NCBI RefSeq assembly: GCF_017356035.1
Contig: NZ_JAFIQX010000001.1
Span: forward strand, 496,001-560,000
DNA from: Longitalea luteola
GTDB taxonomy: Bacteria; Bacteroidota; Bacteroidia; Chitinophagales; Chitinophagaceae
Reading direction: 5' to 3'
DNA length: 64,000 nt
This document shows positions 52,364-61,561 of this stretch, one piece after another. The position numbers were made by a program, and so were the translations under genes. The notes under the pieces were generated by a model. The model had not been told where the DNA came from. It ran no database searches and worked only from the letters and a program-made list of their open reading frames with translations. The first letter of the stretch is position 1. Each line of letters opens with the position of its first letter.

Positions 52364-55354
52364 TTAGAACATAATGTTGGCGCCAATGATGAACGACCTG
52401 GTCTTTGGATAGAAGTTCTTGGCATCGATACCCGGCGTAAGCCCGCCGATGTTGATCTCAGGATCGATACCGCGGTAATCGGTGATCGTAAACAGATTGT
52501 TGCCTGATACGTAAAAGCGCAGTCTGCTGATCGCCTTCACTTTTGTTTTCAGCGTATAACCCAGGGTCGCGTTATCCATCCGGAGGTAAGTGCCATCTTC
52601 CAGGAAACGGTCTGAAGTGAGGTAGGCAATATTATCCGTGAAGGCTTCGCCTTTCGTGAACTGGGGAATATTGTTGTTCTTGGAATCGGCGGGGCTGTTC
52701 AACTGCGCCAGGGTATTGTTCAGGATCTTGTTACCGGTTACACCTCGTAAGAAGAAATTCAGGTCGAAGTTTTTATATGTAAAAGTGTTGTTCCAGCCAA
52801 ACATCAGTTTAGGCTGTGCATTACCGGCAATATAATAATCGGAAGTCAATGGCTGGCTGGCAATGGTCTTTCCATCTGCCGTAAGGAAGGTGCTGGTGCC
52901 GGCATCGTTCTTGCCCATATAATGCCACAGACTGAAAGTGCCCAAAGGCTGTCCTTCCATGATCACCTGGCTCCAGTTGCCTGACTGGCCTTTGCCACCC
53001 AGGTATGCATTGGGAATAGAGGTGAGGGCCGGGAATTTGTCATTCGCCAATGATACTACTTCATTCTTGTTGTGCGCAAAGTTCAGTGAAGTATTCCAGT
53101 TAAAATCTTTAGTGGTGACCGGGGTCGCATTCAGGCTCACTTCGATTCCGGTATTTCTCACTTTACCCACATTGGCTGTTAACCTGTTTACAAAGTATTG
53201 GGTCGTTGATACCGGGTAGTTATAAATAAGATCCGATGTGTTTTTGATATAATAATCAATTGAACCGCTGAGCCTGTTATTCAGTACGGCGAAATCAAGA
53301 CCGATATTGGTCATCGCGGTGCTCTCCCATTTCAGGTCGGGGTTCTCGTTTTGTACAGGCAATAAACCGGTAGGATACTGTCCGTTCAGATAAAAACGGC
53401 CACCGGAGCTGTAACGAACGATAGAAGTAAAGGCATCAAAACCCAGGGAGTTACCCGATACTCCGTACCCGGCTCTCAGTTTGAGATCATCGAAGATCCG
53501 CTGGTTGCTCATGAAAGACTCCTGGGTGATACGCCAGCCGGCAGAAACAGCCGGGAAATAACCCCAGCGGTTGTTCTTACCAAAGGCAGAAGAACCGTCG
53601 TTACGCAATGATACCTGTATTAAATATTTGTCGTCGAACTGGTAATTGATACGGCCGTAATAAGAGATCAGGCGGAGTGTACTGATGACGGCAGTATCAA
53701 ATTTGATGTTACCTACAATGAAGGGGTTACTTACATACATGTTGTAGAAGGTAAGCAGGTCATTGGTATACCCTTGGGTTGAAACGCCGAAACCGTCACC
53801 AATGCGGTCCTGCTGCCAGGAGTAACCACCCAGCAATTTGATATTATGGCGGCCGAACGATTTGTCGTAGTTGAAGAAGGACTCAATCACCTGTTTGGTA
53901 TTTTCATAGGAACCTCGGTAAGCGCGGCCATTGGCGCCTACTGCCTGTCCGGAATAAACATTGTTGTAAACGTTCCTGGTGGTCTGTTCTTTCTGGCCCG
54001 AAATACTCAGGGTGTAGATCAGTCCTTTCAGGATCTTTACTTCGGCCAAACCGGTCAGCAGGGTCTTTTCCTCTTTGCTCTCCAGTACGTTGTTGGCCAG
54101 AATACCCACGGGGTTTAAATAACCACCCCGGCTGAAGTCTTCTGTGAAGGAGCCATCCGGACGGCGAACGCTCACCGTTGGCATATAGGTAAGCATGTTA
54201 CCGAACAAAGCGCCCTGGTCAACATCTTCTTTTTTAGTGGTGCTGTTGGTCAATGATACACCCAGTTTCAGGCGCTCGTTAAAGAACTTGTTTTCCAGGT
54301 TGCCCCTGGCAACGATGCGTTTGAGGTTGGAGTTTTTAACGATCCCCTGGTTGTCGAAGTAGTTGATGCTGGCGCCAAACAAGGCATTGCCCTGGGAGCC
54401 ATTGAACGCCAGATTGTGGTTATGCGAAATGCCGGTGCGCATTACCTCATCCTGCCAGTTCGTGTTAACGCCACTGTCGTTGTATTGTGATAATAACGTT
54501 TGTCCGTTCTTCGCCAGGTAGTCGCGTAGCTCATCACCGCTCAACATATCAATTTTATTTGATACGGTCTCAATAGCCACATAGGGATTGTATGACAACA
54601 TGGTATGCCCCTGTTTTGCTCTGCGGGTAGTGATCATAATAACGCCATTGGCAGCACGGGAACCATAGATAGCTGTAGAGGAGGCGTCTTTCAGTACATC
54701 GATGGAAACGATATCAGTAGGCGCCACCAGTTCGAGGCTGGCGCCGGGAACGCCGTCAATTACATACAAGGGTTCATTGGCGCCATCCCGCAGGGTAGAA
54801 GGGCCGCGCAGGATAACGGTGGGGCGTACGTTGGGGTCGCCGCTGCGGGTTATGTTCAAGCCGGGTACTTTACCCTGCAGTAACTGCGTGGGCGAACCGG
54901 TTACTACCTGGTTAAAATTCTCGCTGCTGATGCTGGTGATGGAACCGGTGATATTCCTTTTGCTCGACCGGCCATAACCGGTTACCACCACATCGCTTAA
55001 CTGTTTCGATTGCAGGCTAAGCGCTACGTTGAGGGAGCTTTGATTGCCTACGGATACTTCTTTGAGCACATACCCTACAGAAGTGAACTGCAGGACGGCT
55101 TTTTTGGAAGGGACGGTTATTTCAAAATTTCCGGCTTCATCGGTCATAACCGATCTGTTGCTGCCCTGCAGGCTAACGCTCACATTAGCCAGCGGCGCAT
55201 TATTCTCATCTGTAACTTTTCCTTTAATTGTGCGATCCTGCTGCTGGAAGGCTGATACCGGGAAGGTAAGCACCAATAAACAGGCTGTCAATAGCAGTAA
55301 TGTTGTTTTTTGGGCAAGCGGGAAACAAAAAAAACGCATGCTTTTTTTTCTCAT
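52364..55354 (-). CDS. SusC/RagA-family TonB-dependent receptor
   Basis: 996 residues, complete. Signal peptide ending PVSAFQ, regulatory domain (about 44-120: IKGKVTDENNAPLANVSVSLQGS), TonB-box-like QLSDVVVTGYGRSSKRNITGS, plug with NEPLYVIDGVPGAS and SIDVLKDASSTAIYGSRAANGV, barrel ending FIIGANIMF. Somewhat shorter than the other SusC proteins. First gene of a two-gene unit with SusD. The upstream region 55355-55921 holds an octad array, a strong hairpin and a possible minus-strand promoter (TATGTTTG at 55746-55739), which would give a leader of about 380 bases. Confidence 0.96.
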   Translation of the reverse strand: MRKKSMRFFCFPLAQKTTLLLLTACLLVLTFPVSAFQQQDRTIKGKVTDENNAPLANVSVSLQGSNRSVMTDEAGNFEITVPSKKAVLQFTSVGYVLKEVSVGNQSSLNVALSLQSKQLSDVVVTGYGRSSKRNITGSITSISSENFNQVVTGSPTQLLQGKVPGLNITRSGDPNVRPTVILRGPSTLRDGANEPLYVIDGVPGASLELVAPTDIVSIDVLKDASSTAIYGSRAANGVIMITTRRAKQGHTMLSYNPYVAIETVSNKIDMLSGDELRDYLAKNGQTLLSQYNDSGVNTNWQDEVMRTGISHNHNLAFNGSQGNALFGASINYFDNQGIVKNSNLKRIVARGNLENKFFNERLKLGVSLTNSTTKKEDVDQGALFGNMLTYMPTVSVRRPDGSFTEDFSRGGYLNPVGILANNVLESKEEKTLLTGLAEVKILKGLIYTLSISGQKEQTTRNVYNNVYSGQAVGANGRAYRGSYENTKQVIESFFNYDKSFGRHNIKLLGGYSWQQDRIGDGFGVSTQGYTNDLLTFYNMYVSNPFIVGNIKFDTAVISTLRLISYYGRINYQFDDKYLIQVSLRNDGSSAFGKNNRWGYFPAVSAGWRITQESFMSNQRIFDDLKLRAGYGVSGNSLGFDAFTSIVRYSSGGRFYLNGQYPTGLLPVQNENPDLKWESTAMTNIGLDFAVLNNRLSGSIDYYIKNTSDLIYNYPVSTTQYFVNRLTANVGKVRNTGIEVSLNATPVTTKDFNWNTSLNFAHNKNEVVSLANDKFPALTSIPNAYLGGKGQSGNWSQVIMEGQPLGTFSLWHYMGKNDAGTSTFLTADGKTIASQPLTSDYYIAGNAQPKLMFGWNNTFTYKNFDLNFFLRGVTGNKILNNTLAQLNSPADSKNNNIPQFTKGEAFTDNIAYLTSDRFLEDGTYLRMDNATLGYTLKTKVKAISRLRFYVSGNNLFTITDYRGIDPEINIGGLTPGIDAKNFYPKTRSFIIGANIMF

Positions 55355-55545
55355 GATTAATTGTTTGGTGTAATGAGATGGTGATCAGTGAACCTTCTAT
55401 AAATTTAAATTTTTAAATGCAGGCCAGCTCCGTTAGCGATAGGAAAGGATGGTTGATTCGTTTTTGAAAAGCGGTGCAAAGGGAAACTTTCGATGTTACT
55501 AAAATGTGAAGGCGGCATTAATTTTAGGTTGTTTGGTCATGGGTA

Positions 55546-55601
55546 GTTGACGTGTTGACTAGTTAACTCGTTAACTAGTTAACCAGTTAACTGGTTGATG
55601 G
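55546..55601. repeat. Octad array of self-complementary units (GTTAACTA type)
   Basis: Seven 8-bp units: GTTGACGT, GTTGACTA, GTTAACTC, GTTAACTA, GTTAACCA, GTTAACTG, GTTGATGG. Each carries the palindrome GTTAAC or a near match, so the array can fold on itself in several registers. Confidence 0.85.
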
Positions 55602-55681
55602 CCTCGCTAAAGTCGGTCTGAAGAAAGGAAACTGATTAGAACTTAAGAAGCTGAAATTGCCGTTTCACGGCCTTGTGCCAG

Positions 55682-55713
55682 GCGGAATCCCCGGGATCTA
55701 CCCGGGGTTCCGC
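55682..55713. other. Strong GC-rich hairpin
   Basis: Arms GCGGAA-(T)-CCCCGGG (55682-55695) and CCCGGGGTTCCGC (55701-55713) pair over 13 bp with one bulged T and a five-base loop. No T-run follows, so it is not a standard terminator. It would lie in the leader of the SusC transcript if the box at 55739 is used. Confidence 0.7.
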
Positions 55714-55841
55714 TGGACTTGTAATGTTTGCGTAGGTACAAACATATACGTAAAAAGCATAAAGCGGTTACGAATCAGGGAAAACAAATTATTAATTCGG
55801 AAATAGTATTTACACTTATGTGAAGCAGATATTATAAATCA

Positions 55842-55849
55842 TACCTTTG
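55842..55849 (+). promoter_or_regulatory. Bacteroidetes -7 box candidate for the Crp-like gene
   Basis: TACCTTTG fits TAnnTTTG exactly. It is 72 bp upstream of the ATG at 55922; the -33 TTTG box is only partly matched. Confidence 0.4.
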
Positions 55850-55921
55850 GAATACCGGTTATGGTCCTGTTGAAATGTGCATATCCCGCCTGTTGCACCA
55901 TCGCCGTGTACACTATTTTAA

Positions 55922-56470
55922 ATGAAAACGCTGAAAGATCATATCAAACGCACCATTTCCGTTTCGGATGATGAGTTGGAGTATATGGTGCAGTTATTTC
56001 AGCCACTGACCCTCGAAAAAGAAACCCACCTTATTAAAGCGGGTCAGTATTGCGATAATTATTATTTTGTTGAAACGGGTTCATTGCGGGTATACACAAT
56101 GGTTGATAACCTGGTAGTCACCAATTGGTTTGCTTTTGAAGGGAACTTCTTTACCGATCTTGAAAGTTATACTTATCAATGCCAGGCAAAGTTCAATATC
56201 CAGGCTATCGAGAACTGCTCCTTATTATATATTTCCAGGAGTAATATGAATGCCCTGTTGGCGCAATATGCCGCCTGGGGCGAACTGGTACGCAAGACCT
56301 GGGAACAGGCATTCCTCAGACTCACGCAGATCGTGTTGTCGGTACAAACGATCTCTGCCAAAGGCCGGTATGAGCATTTGTTCAATCACCAGGAATTCAT
56401 CCAAAAGACCCCGGCCAAAGACCTGGTTACGTTACTGGGCGTTCCGGATCCTTCCCTGAGCAGGAAATAA
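55922..56470 (+). CDS. Crp/Fnr-family regulator with cyclic-nucleotide-binding-type domain
   Basis: 182 residues, cytoplasmic. The N-terminal cNMP-binding-type beta-roll (about 20-115) has LEKETHLIKAGQYCDNYYFVETGSLRVYT and a dimerisation helix after it. The C-terminal winged-helix part is short: HQEFIQKTPAKDLVTLLGVPDPSLSRK and stop. Relatives usually run several residues further after the LSR-I/L-RK recognition helix, so the end looks clipped by a stop, although the recognition helix is mostly kept. Such small Bacteroidetes proteins are usually single-gene regulators with unknown ligands. Divergent from the SusC-SusD operon across 567 bp. Confidence 0.85.
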   Translation: MKTLKDHIKRTISVSDDELEYMVQLFQPLTLEKETHLIKAGQYCDNYYFVETGSLRVYTMVDNLVVTNWFAFEGNFFTDLESYTYQCQAKFNIQAIENCSLLYISRSNMNALLAQYAAWGELVRKTWEQAFLRLTQIVLSVQTISAKGRYEHLFNHQEFIQKTPAKDLVTLLGVPDPSLSRK

Positions 56471-56550
56471 TTGTACAGTTAAACAGACCTGTAAGGTCCA
56501 TCATTGGTCTTGCTTTATTAAAAGTTGAATTGGACCTGACAAGCGTCGCT

Positions 56551-56856
56551 TTAAGAATAATAGATCAGGTTGGCTCTTCTTTCCTGGTATTCTTCATCAG
56601 AGATCTTTCCCTCGTCTCTCAGATCTATCAGTTTTATCATTTCTTCCAGCTTATTTATGGCAGGCGTTACAGGCTGGTTGGTGATGCCGTTTGACCGGCT
56701 GCTGCCCGGGTTTTTAACCAGCATGGCATATACGATCAACGCCAGTGGCGCCATGAGCGAGAGCCACAGGCCATTGCCCGAAGATACTGTTCCAAATGCC
56801 GCTACTATAATCCCAATGACCGCTACAATTAAAACAAGCCGGCGTTGTTTGTTCAT
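56551..56856 (-). CDS. Small membrane protein with C-terminal SHOCT domain
   Basis: 101 residues from the ATG at 56856 (MNKQRRLVLIVAVIGIIV); in-frame ATGs at 56871 and 56880 are alternatives. Two hydrophobic segments (about 8-25 and 34-52), a linker, then a C-terminal SHOCT motif, LEEMIKLIDLRDEGKISDEEYQERRANLI. SHOCT domains are short helical hairpins at the ends of many unrelated small membrane or phage-type proteins, with a suggested oligomerisation role. No functional link to neighbours. The 317 bp upstream (56857-57173) hold only the inverse array at 57097-57168. Confidence 0.75.
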   Translation of the reverse strand: MNKQRRLVLIVAVIGIIVAAFGTVSSGNGLWLSLMAPLALIVYAMLVKNPGSSRSNGITNQPVTPAINKLEEMIKLIDLRDEGKISDEEYQERRANLIYYS

Positions 56857-57096
56857 GATCAGTAGGTTCATAATGTACACCGTTTTTATAGAATGAAGAA
56901 ATGGTAGTTCGTTTTGGAATAGCAGTAATTTTCCACCATCAGCCGGGGCAGCTAATTCATTGGGAAGGGAAAATGATAAGTAAAAAGTACAGTTCTTTCT
57001 ATTGGTGGTTATTTAACAGCAGTGCAGCTTTCCTGGGGAGGGAGATCTATTCATAGTAAGTTACAAAAAATAATTGAAAGTTCACTTCACATAAAG

Positions 57097-57168
57097 AAAA
57101 GGCATAAAGGCAAAAGGCATAAAGGAACTTCCTCTATGCCTTTTCTCGTTGCCTTGATGCCTCGTTGC
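57097..57168 (-). terminator. Hairpin built from inverse heptad/octad arrays after the metalloprotease
   Basis: Left arm units AAAAGGC, ATAAAGGC, AAAAGGC, ATAAAGG (57097-57125). The right arm TATGCCT, TTTCTCG, TTGCCTT, GATGCCTC (57135-57165) is inverse. The best core is the perfect 10-bp pair AAAAGGCATA (57112-57121) with TATGCCTTTT (57135-57144) around a 13-base loop that pairs further. It directly follows the stop of the protease gene, so it probably ends that transcript. Confidence 0.6.
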
Positions 57169-57173
57169 CTTTC

Positions 57174-59786
57174 TTAGCGTTTGATCAGTTTCTTCGTTAT
57201 GGTTTCTTTTCCGGTATAGATCTTAAGGAAATAAACCCCTGTGCGCAAACTGGCTATATTGAGGTGCTGCCCGCTCAGGATGCGTGGTGCACTGTAGACA
57301 ATAGCGCCATTTACGTCAATAATTTTTACATCGAAAAATTCTCCCATATTACCGTACTGGATAACCAGCTCACTGTTAACCGGGTTAGGCAATACCTGCA
57401 GCGAGGCCTCGTAGCCGGTGAACGGCACCACGCCGTCAGTTGCACCCGGGGCCATGGTGCGGGCCGCAGCCTGGCGAACCACTATGGAGCTGGTCCAGTC
57501 GTTCAGGTTGACAGTAGTGCCGCCGGAAAGACCTGCACTCACCAGGCAGGCGGCATTGCTTCTGAACAGATAAGCCGGACCTGCGAAATTGTTGTCGCGG
57601 TACAGGATCATTTCATGACCGCTGTTCACTTTTACCGAAGAAACATCGTCGTTTATGACGCCGAGCGCCATTAACTGGTTAACAGTGTAGCTGCCAACGG
57701 GCAGATGGATGGCATACCCGCCATAATCGCAATGTTTATACACAATAGCACCGGGCGGATTGCTTATGATAACATTGATCTGTGCAGTGGCCTGCCCGCC
57801 CCGGTCGTCGGTCGCTACCACTCGTATTGCATGAGTTCCGGCAGGTGCATTCGCCCAGGTAAATGAATACGGACTGCCAGGGTCTTCGCCCAGTTTCGTA
57901 GTACCATTGAAGAATTCCACTTTACTGATCGCGCCGTCAGCATCCGATGCATTTGCATTGATGGTAACGCTGGCAGGAGCGGTATAACTGGTGCCGCCCG
58001 CTGGTGCGGTAATGCTTACAATTGGTAAGGTATTGGTTACAGAGCGAATGCGCAAAGAAGCCGCAGAATCATTCCAGCCGCTGCTTACCAGACACGAAAT
58101 ATCCGTTGTATAGCCTGCAGAAGCGCCGGTGAAATTGTCGTTCCTGTACAGCACCACTTCATAACCGGGCGTAATTTTGATTGACGAGATGTCTTTATTG
58201 GTAATACCGCGGGCGCTGAGTTGCGCAGTTGTATAACCGCCTTCATTCAACCCGATGGCGAAGGCGCCCGTGTAGTTGCAATCCTTATAAAAGATGGCAA
58301 TGCCTGTTGGGGCAGAACCACCGGCCACAGTGCCTGTGATCGAGTATGCACCCAGGGAGCCGTAGTTGGAATAGCCCGTGGTAAGCGGATTGCCTGAACC
58401 CGTACCTGTAACCGAAACGTAATAAGTGCCGGCGGCCAGTGTGGCGCTGATGCTGGCGTTCAGGGTAGTGGGATTGGCAGTGGTAATGGCGGTTCCGTTC
58501 CTGTCGTACAAAGTTGCCAGTACATCCAGGTCGGGATACCAGGTATTGGCGTTGAAGCTCAGGTTGATGTTACCGCCGGTGGTGCTGAAGGAGAACATAT
58601 CCACATCGCCGGTACGTTCAATTACGCCGGTGTTGCTTACACTGCCTGCAGCACTGATCGTAAGCGCGGCAGCAGCTGACATGGAATTGCCATGGTCATC
58701 GACCCGGTACCCTACGCCGTAAGTGGTGCTGGCGATCATGGCCAGATCATCCTGGGTGGTGCTTGGATTGGCATATTCGCCCTTACTCCATTGCACCAGC
58801 GATTTATAATAGCCAACGCCCATAATGGGCGCCCAGTTGCCCTGGCCCTGGTAATAGTCCTCATCGGGCGATGTTCTGCCGTCGTGCGACAGCCCAAAGG
58901 TGTGACCCACTTCATGTGAACCGGCCTCGCCGGCTGCCCTGGCGCCACTGTTGAATACCCAGCAGGGTGTTTCATCATTCCACCTGAAAGAACCCAGATA
59001 AGCTACCCCGCCGGCTCCCGGAGCAGCTGTATTGGTAGGTGTAAAAATGCAACGCATTCTTTTCGTCTTTGGGTACGTATTAAAAACAGCCTCACTGGTG
59101 GTAACGTTCAAATGGAAAGGACGGAAATCCTCGCTGATCAATCGCCATACGTTTTCCTTATCAGCATCTGACAGGTTAGCCGGGGCCGCATTGATAGGAT
59201 TACCGTTGTTCCAGCCAGTACCTGAAACATATTGTCCATCGAAATCGAGCAATACACAACCATTGCCGCCGGGATAACTTTGCAGGTCGGTCACTGCAGC
59301 CGCTGCATTGGCCGCAGGTGTTTCGTTGGCGCCTGTATCGCCGGCTGGCGTTGTGCCCGCTTTATTGTAATCGATACAAACTACTTTGTTAATGTCGGTC
59401 TCTTCAATAAATACAGCGCCGTTGTTATCCGAAACGTACTTATAAGCTTTTTTACTATTGCGCATGAGGATATGACCAACTACTGTTTTACCCTCGATCA
59501 TAAGATAAAAGGAAGAATTGGGAACATTGTCAATGCTGCCGGCCAGCTGTTCAACCTGTGCGCCTGTTGACTGGCGGAAATGGATGGCGGCGGGTAAAGT
59601 AAGCGAAGCGGAAATTCTTAATTGTAAAAGGCTTTTACCATTCGGCTGTTTTGTTTTGAATAACTGGTCGCGATAATTTTTTAAGACATGGGTGCTGCTG
59701 CCTATGGCAAAACGTTTGTCCTGTGCATAGGTTACGGACCCGAAGGCGCATAGGCCTGCCAGCAGGTACAGATTCAGTTTTTTCAT
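57174..59786 (-). CDS. T9SS-exported zinc metalloprotease with PPC, beta/gamma-crystallin and Ig-like domains
   Basis: 870 residues from the ATG at 59786 (signal peptide MKKLNLYLLAGLCAFGSVTYAQ). Order: propeptide-like region (about 25-165); metzincin-type catalytic domain (about 175-375) with GSHEVGHTFGLSHDG (zinc His291, His295, His301 and Glu292); PPC-type domain (about 385-490) starting TGVIERTGDVDMFSF; a beta/gamma-crystallin-like repeat (about 495-590: YKDCNYTGAFAIGLNEGGYT); an Ig-like domain (about 592-685); a second crystallin-like repeat (about 690-770: YKHCDYGGYAIHLPVGSYT); and a C-terminal T9SS type A sorting domain (VLPNPVNSELVIQYG to KKLIKR). A secreted protease, probably Ca-stabilised. 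It is the last gene of a chitinase/glucanase cluster. Confidence 0.9.
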   Translation of the reverse strand: MKKLNLYLLAGLCAFGSVTYAQDKRFAIGSSTHVLKNYRDQLFKTKQPNGKSLLQLRISASLTLPAAIHFRQSTGAQVEQLAGSIDNVPNSSFYLMIEGKTVVGHILMRNSKKAYKYVSDNNGAVFIEETDINKVVCIDYNKAGTTPAGDTGANETPAANAAAAVTDLQSYPGGNGCVLLDFDGQYVSGTGWNNGNPINAAPANLSDADKENVWRLISEDFRPFHLNVTTSEAVFNTYPKTKRMRCIFTPTNTAAPGAGGVAYLGSFRWNDETPCWVFNSGARAAGEAGSHEVGHTFGLSHDGRTSPDEDYYQGQGNWAPIMGVGYYKSLVQWSKGEYANPSTTQDDLAMIASTTYGVGYRVDDHGNSMSAAAALTISAAGSVSNTGVIERTGDVDMFSFSTTGGNINLSFNANTWYPDLDVLATLYDRNGTAITTANPTTLNASISATLAAGTYYVSVTGTGSGNPLTTGYSNYGSLGAYSITGTVAGGSAPTGIAIFYKDCNYTGAFAIGLNEGGYTTAQLSARGITNKDISSIKITPGYEVVLYRNDNFTGASAGYTTDISCLVSSGWNDSAASLRIRSVTNTLPIVSITAPAGGTSYTAPASVTINANASDADGAISKVEFFNGTTKLGEDPGSPYSFTWANAPAGTHAIRVVATDDRGGQATAQINVIISNPPGAIVYKHCDYGGYAIHLPVGSYTVNQLMALGVINDDVSSVKVNSGHEMILYRDNNFAGPAYLFRSNAACLVSAGLSGGTTVNLNDWTSSIVVRQAAARTMAPGATDGVVPFTGYEASLQVLPNPVNSELVIQYGNMGEFFDVKIIDVNGAIVYSAPRILSGQHLNIASLRTGVYFLKIYTGKETITKKLIKR

Positions 59787-59822
59787 GGTGGTCAATTAAG
59801 GTATGATATGAAGTATAAGCGA

Positions 59823-59903
59823 AAACCCTGTCGGGCAAAAACCTTTCCAGGTTCCATACATATTTTTAAATATGTATGTTCCGGTGTAAGCCAGACAGGG
59901 TTT
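59823..59903 (-). terminator. Nested hairpin between chitinase and protease genes
   Basis: Outer arms AAACCCTGTC and GACAGGGTTT (59823-59832 / 59894-59903) are perfect. Inside sits CATACATATTT / AAATATGTATG (11 bp, two-base spacer). On the minus strand the outer stem is followed by TTTT only, so termination is probably partial. It lies in the 147-bp gap after the GH18 stop and could act as an attenuator or RNA-processing site. Confidence 0.5.
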
Positions 59904-59933
59904 ATGAGCTAATTAGCGGGATAGTAATAACAC

Positions 59934-61535
59934 TTACTTAATGAACTGACGGGTGATCCTGGTGCCATTCTTTGCGAACACCAACGTATATACGCCGGGT
60001 GCCAGCGAAGATACATTGATCCGGTTGCCGTCTGCACGTGATGATAACACCTGTTTACCGTTAATATCGAAAATGTTGATAATTCCACCTGACAGTGATT
60101 CACCGCTTATAATGTTCAATTGCTGTTTTACAGGATTGGGATAAATGGTGAAAGCGTCAGCTGTTTGAACAGGTTGGCCGGTCAGGGTGCTCACTGCTTC
60201 GGTACGCGCTGCAGTAGTTACAGGGGTAATACGAACCCAGTTCAGGTTCCAGCCGCCTGCCTGTGCATACACGCCGAAATTATAAGTGCCGGCATTGATG
60301 GTAACATTATGAGAAACGGTTGTCCAGTTCTGCCAGCCACCGGTTGATGGAATAGCAACCTGGCCGAGTTGAATCGTACCTGCATTCAGGTCGCAGGATA
60401 CAACGCCGCCGCCATTTAAGCTGGCCACCCGGTATTCTACTTTGTAAGTACCGGTGACAGGGAAGTTGATGTTGTAGAAGGCCATCCAGTCAGTAGCGTC
60501 GATCCAGCCTACGTTAGAGCCGCCGCCTGCATCGGTACAAGCTTCTGTTTGTACACCTGACATGCTGTTATAGTTCTCCGCCTGGATGAGGGTGCCCGGG
60601 GGAGGAGGGTTAGTGCCACCTCTTTGCAACACCACTTCATGAATAGCCGATAACAATGAGTTTGGATTGCCGGCGTTGAAATCGCCCGACAACTCCCAGA
60701 TCATTATCCCATTGCCCTGATCGAATGCCAGGTTGGTTTTGTTTTTGATGGTAGTGATACCATTGTAATACACCCCATTGAAAACATCGGCATACGGGTT
60801 AGCGCCCCGGTTAACCAGCTGTGCATACGTTTCCCAGCTGGGTCTGCCATAGAAGGGAACACCCAATACGCATTTCTCTTTGGGTAAACCACGGCCCCGC
60901 CAGTAGTTTATTGACTGTTGCGCGTAGCTGAAATTTGAGTGATCGGCATTGTTGGCGTCATAAGCCATCAGGTTCAGAAAGTCGACAACAGGGAACACAC
61001 TGCTCAGGATACTGCCGCCGTTTACGGCAACCACCGCAGCTGTCAACAGTTTGCCCCGGCTGTGCATAGCAGTAGACAATTGCGACATCAACGCAAGATA
61101 GTTGTTGGCAGAAGCGCCGGCATCGGGATATTCCCAGTCGATATCAACACCGTCGAGATTGTACTGATTAACGAAGTTGATCAGGTTGTTCACGAAATTG
61201 GTGCGGTAAGTACTGTTTGCGGCCAGAGATTCAAAACCACTGTCGTTGCCGTCGTTCCAGCCGCCAACTGCTATCAGTACTTTTACGCCATTTGCATGCG
61301 CGAGTGATACAAGGCTTTGCAGTTTCCAGGGATTTTCTATTGCCTGCAAACCACCTGTTGCCGTTGGCAATGCGAAGGCATAATTGATATGAGTAAGCTT
61401 ACTGTATTGTATAGCGTTCACATCGCCTGCCCACGAAGGCATATAACCGACCACCCTGAACTGCGCAGATGCGCGTTGCATGGAAGCAAAAAGGAGTACA
61501 AGCAGGAAAATCTTTCCCGGTAGATTTCTTTTCAT
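59934..61535 (-). CDS. GH18 chitinase with CBM6 and T9SS sorting domain
   Basis: 533 residues. Signal peptide ending RASAQ. GH18 (beta/alpha)8 domain (about 26-305) with SKLTHINYAFA, VKVLIAVGGWNDG and the catalytic LDGVDIDWEYPD (Asp131, Asp133, acid Glu135). CBM6 (about 315-440) starts LIQAENYNSMSGVQTEACTD and includes GWIDATDWMAFYNINFP. The C-terminal T9SS type A domain (about 458-533) runs from FTIYPNPVKQQLN to TRQFIK. Hydrolyses beta-1,4-GlcNAc polymers outside the cell or on its surface. Only 26 bp separates it from the GH16 gene, and the CBM6 plus sorting region is very similar to that protein's. Confidence 0.95.
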   Translation of the reverse strand: MKRNLPGKIFLLVLLFASMQRASAQFRVVGYMPSWAGDVNAIQYSKLTHINYAFALPTATGGLQAIENPWKLQSLVSLAHANGVKVLIAVGGWNDGNDSGFESLAANSTYRTNFVNNLINFVNQYNLDGVDIDWEYPDAGASANNYLALMSQLSTAMHSRGKLLTAAVVAVNGGSILSSVFPVVDFLNLMAYDANNADHSNFSYAQQSINYWRGRGLPKEKCVLGVPFYGRPSWETYAQLVNRGANPYADVFNGVYYNGITTIKNKTNLAFDQGNGIMIWELSGDFNAGNPNSLLSAIHEVVLQRGGTNPPPPGTLIQAENYNSMSGVQTEACTDAGGGSNVGWIDATDWMAFYNINFPVTGTYKVEYRVASLNGGGVVSCDLNAGTIQLGQVAIPSTGGWQNWTTVSHNVTINAGTYNFGVYAQAGGWNLNWVRITPVTTAARTEAVSTLTGQPVQTADAFTIYPNPVKQQLNIISGESLSGGIINIFDINGKQVLSSRADGNRINVSSLAPGVYTLVFAKNGTRITRQFIK

Positions 61536-61561
61536 GATGTCAGATTTTAAAAATTGCGGTT

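Larger units (their letters stand above)
55355..55921. other. 567-bp divergent intergenic region
   Basis: No gene. From left to right it holds the octad array (55546-55601), a strong GC-rich hairpin (55682-55713), a TAnnTTTG-like box on the minus strand (55739-55746) and one on the plus strand (55842-55849). It separates the SusC from the Crp-like gene and probably contains both promoters. Confidence 0.6.
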
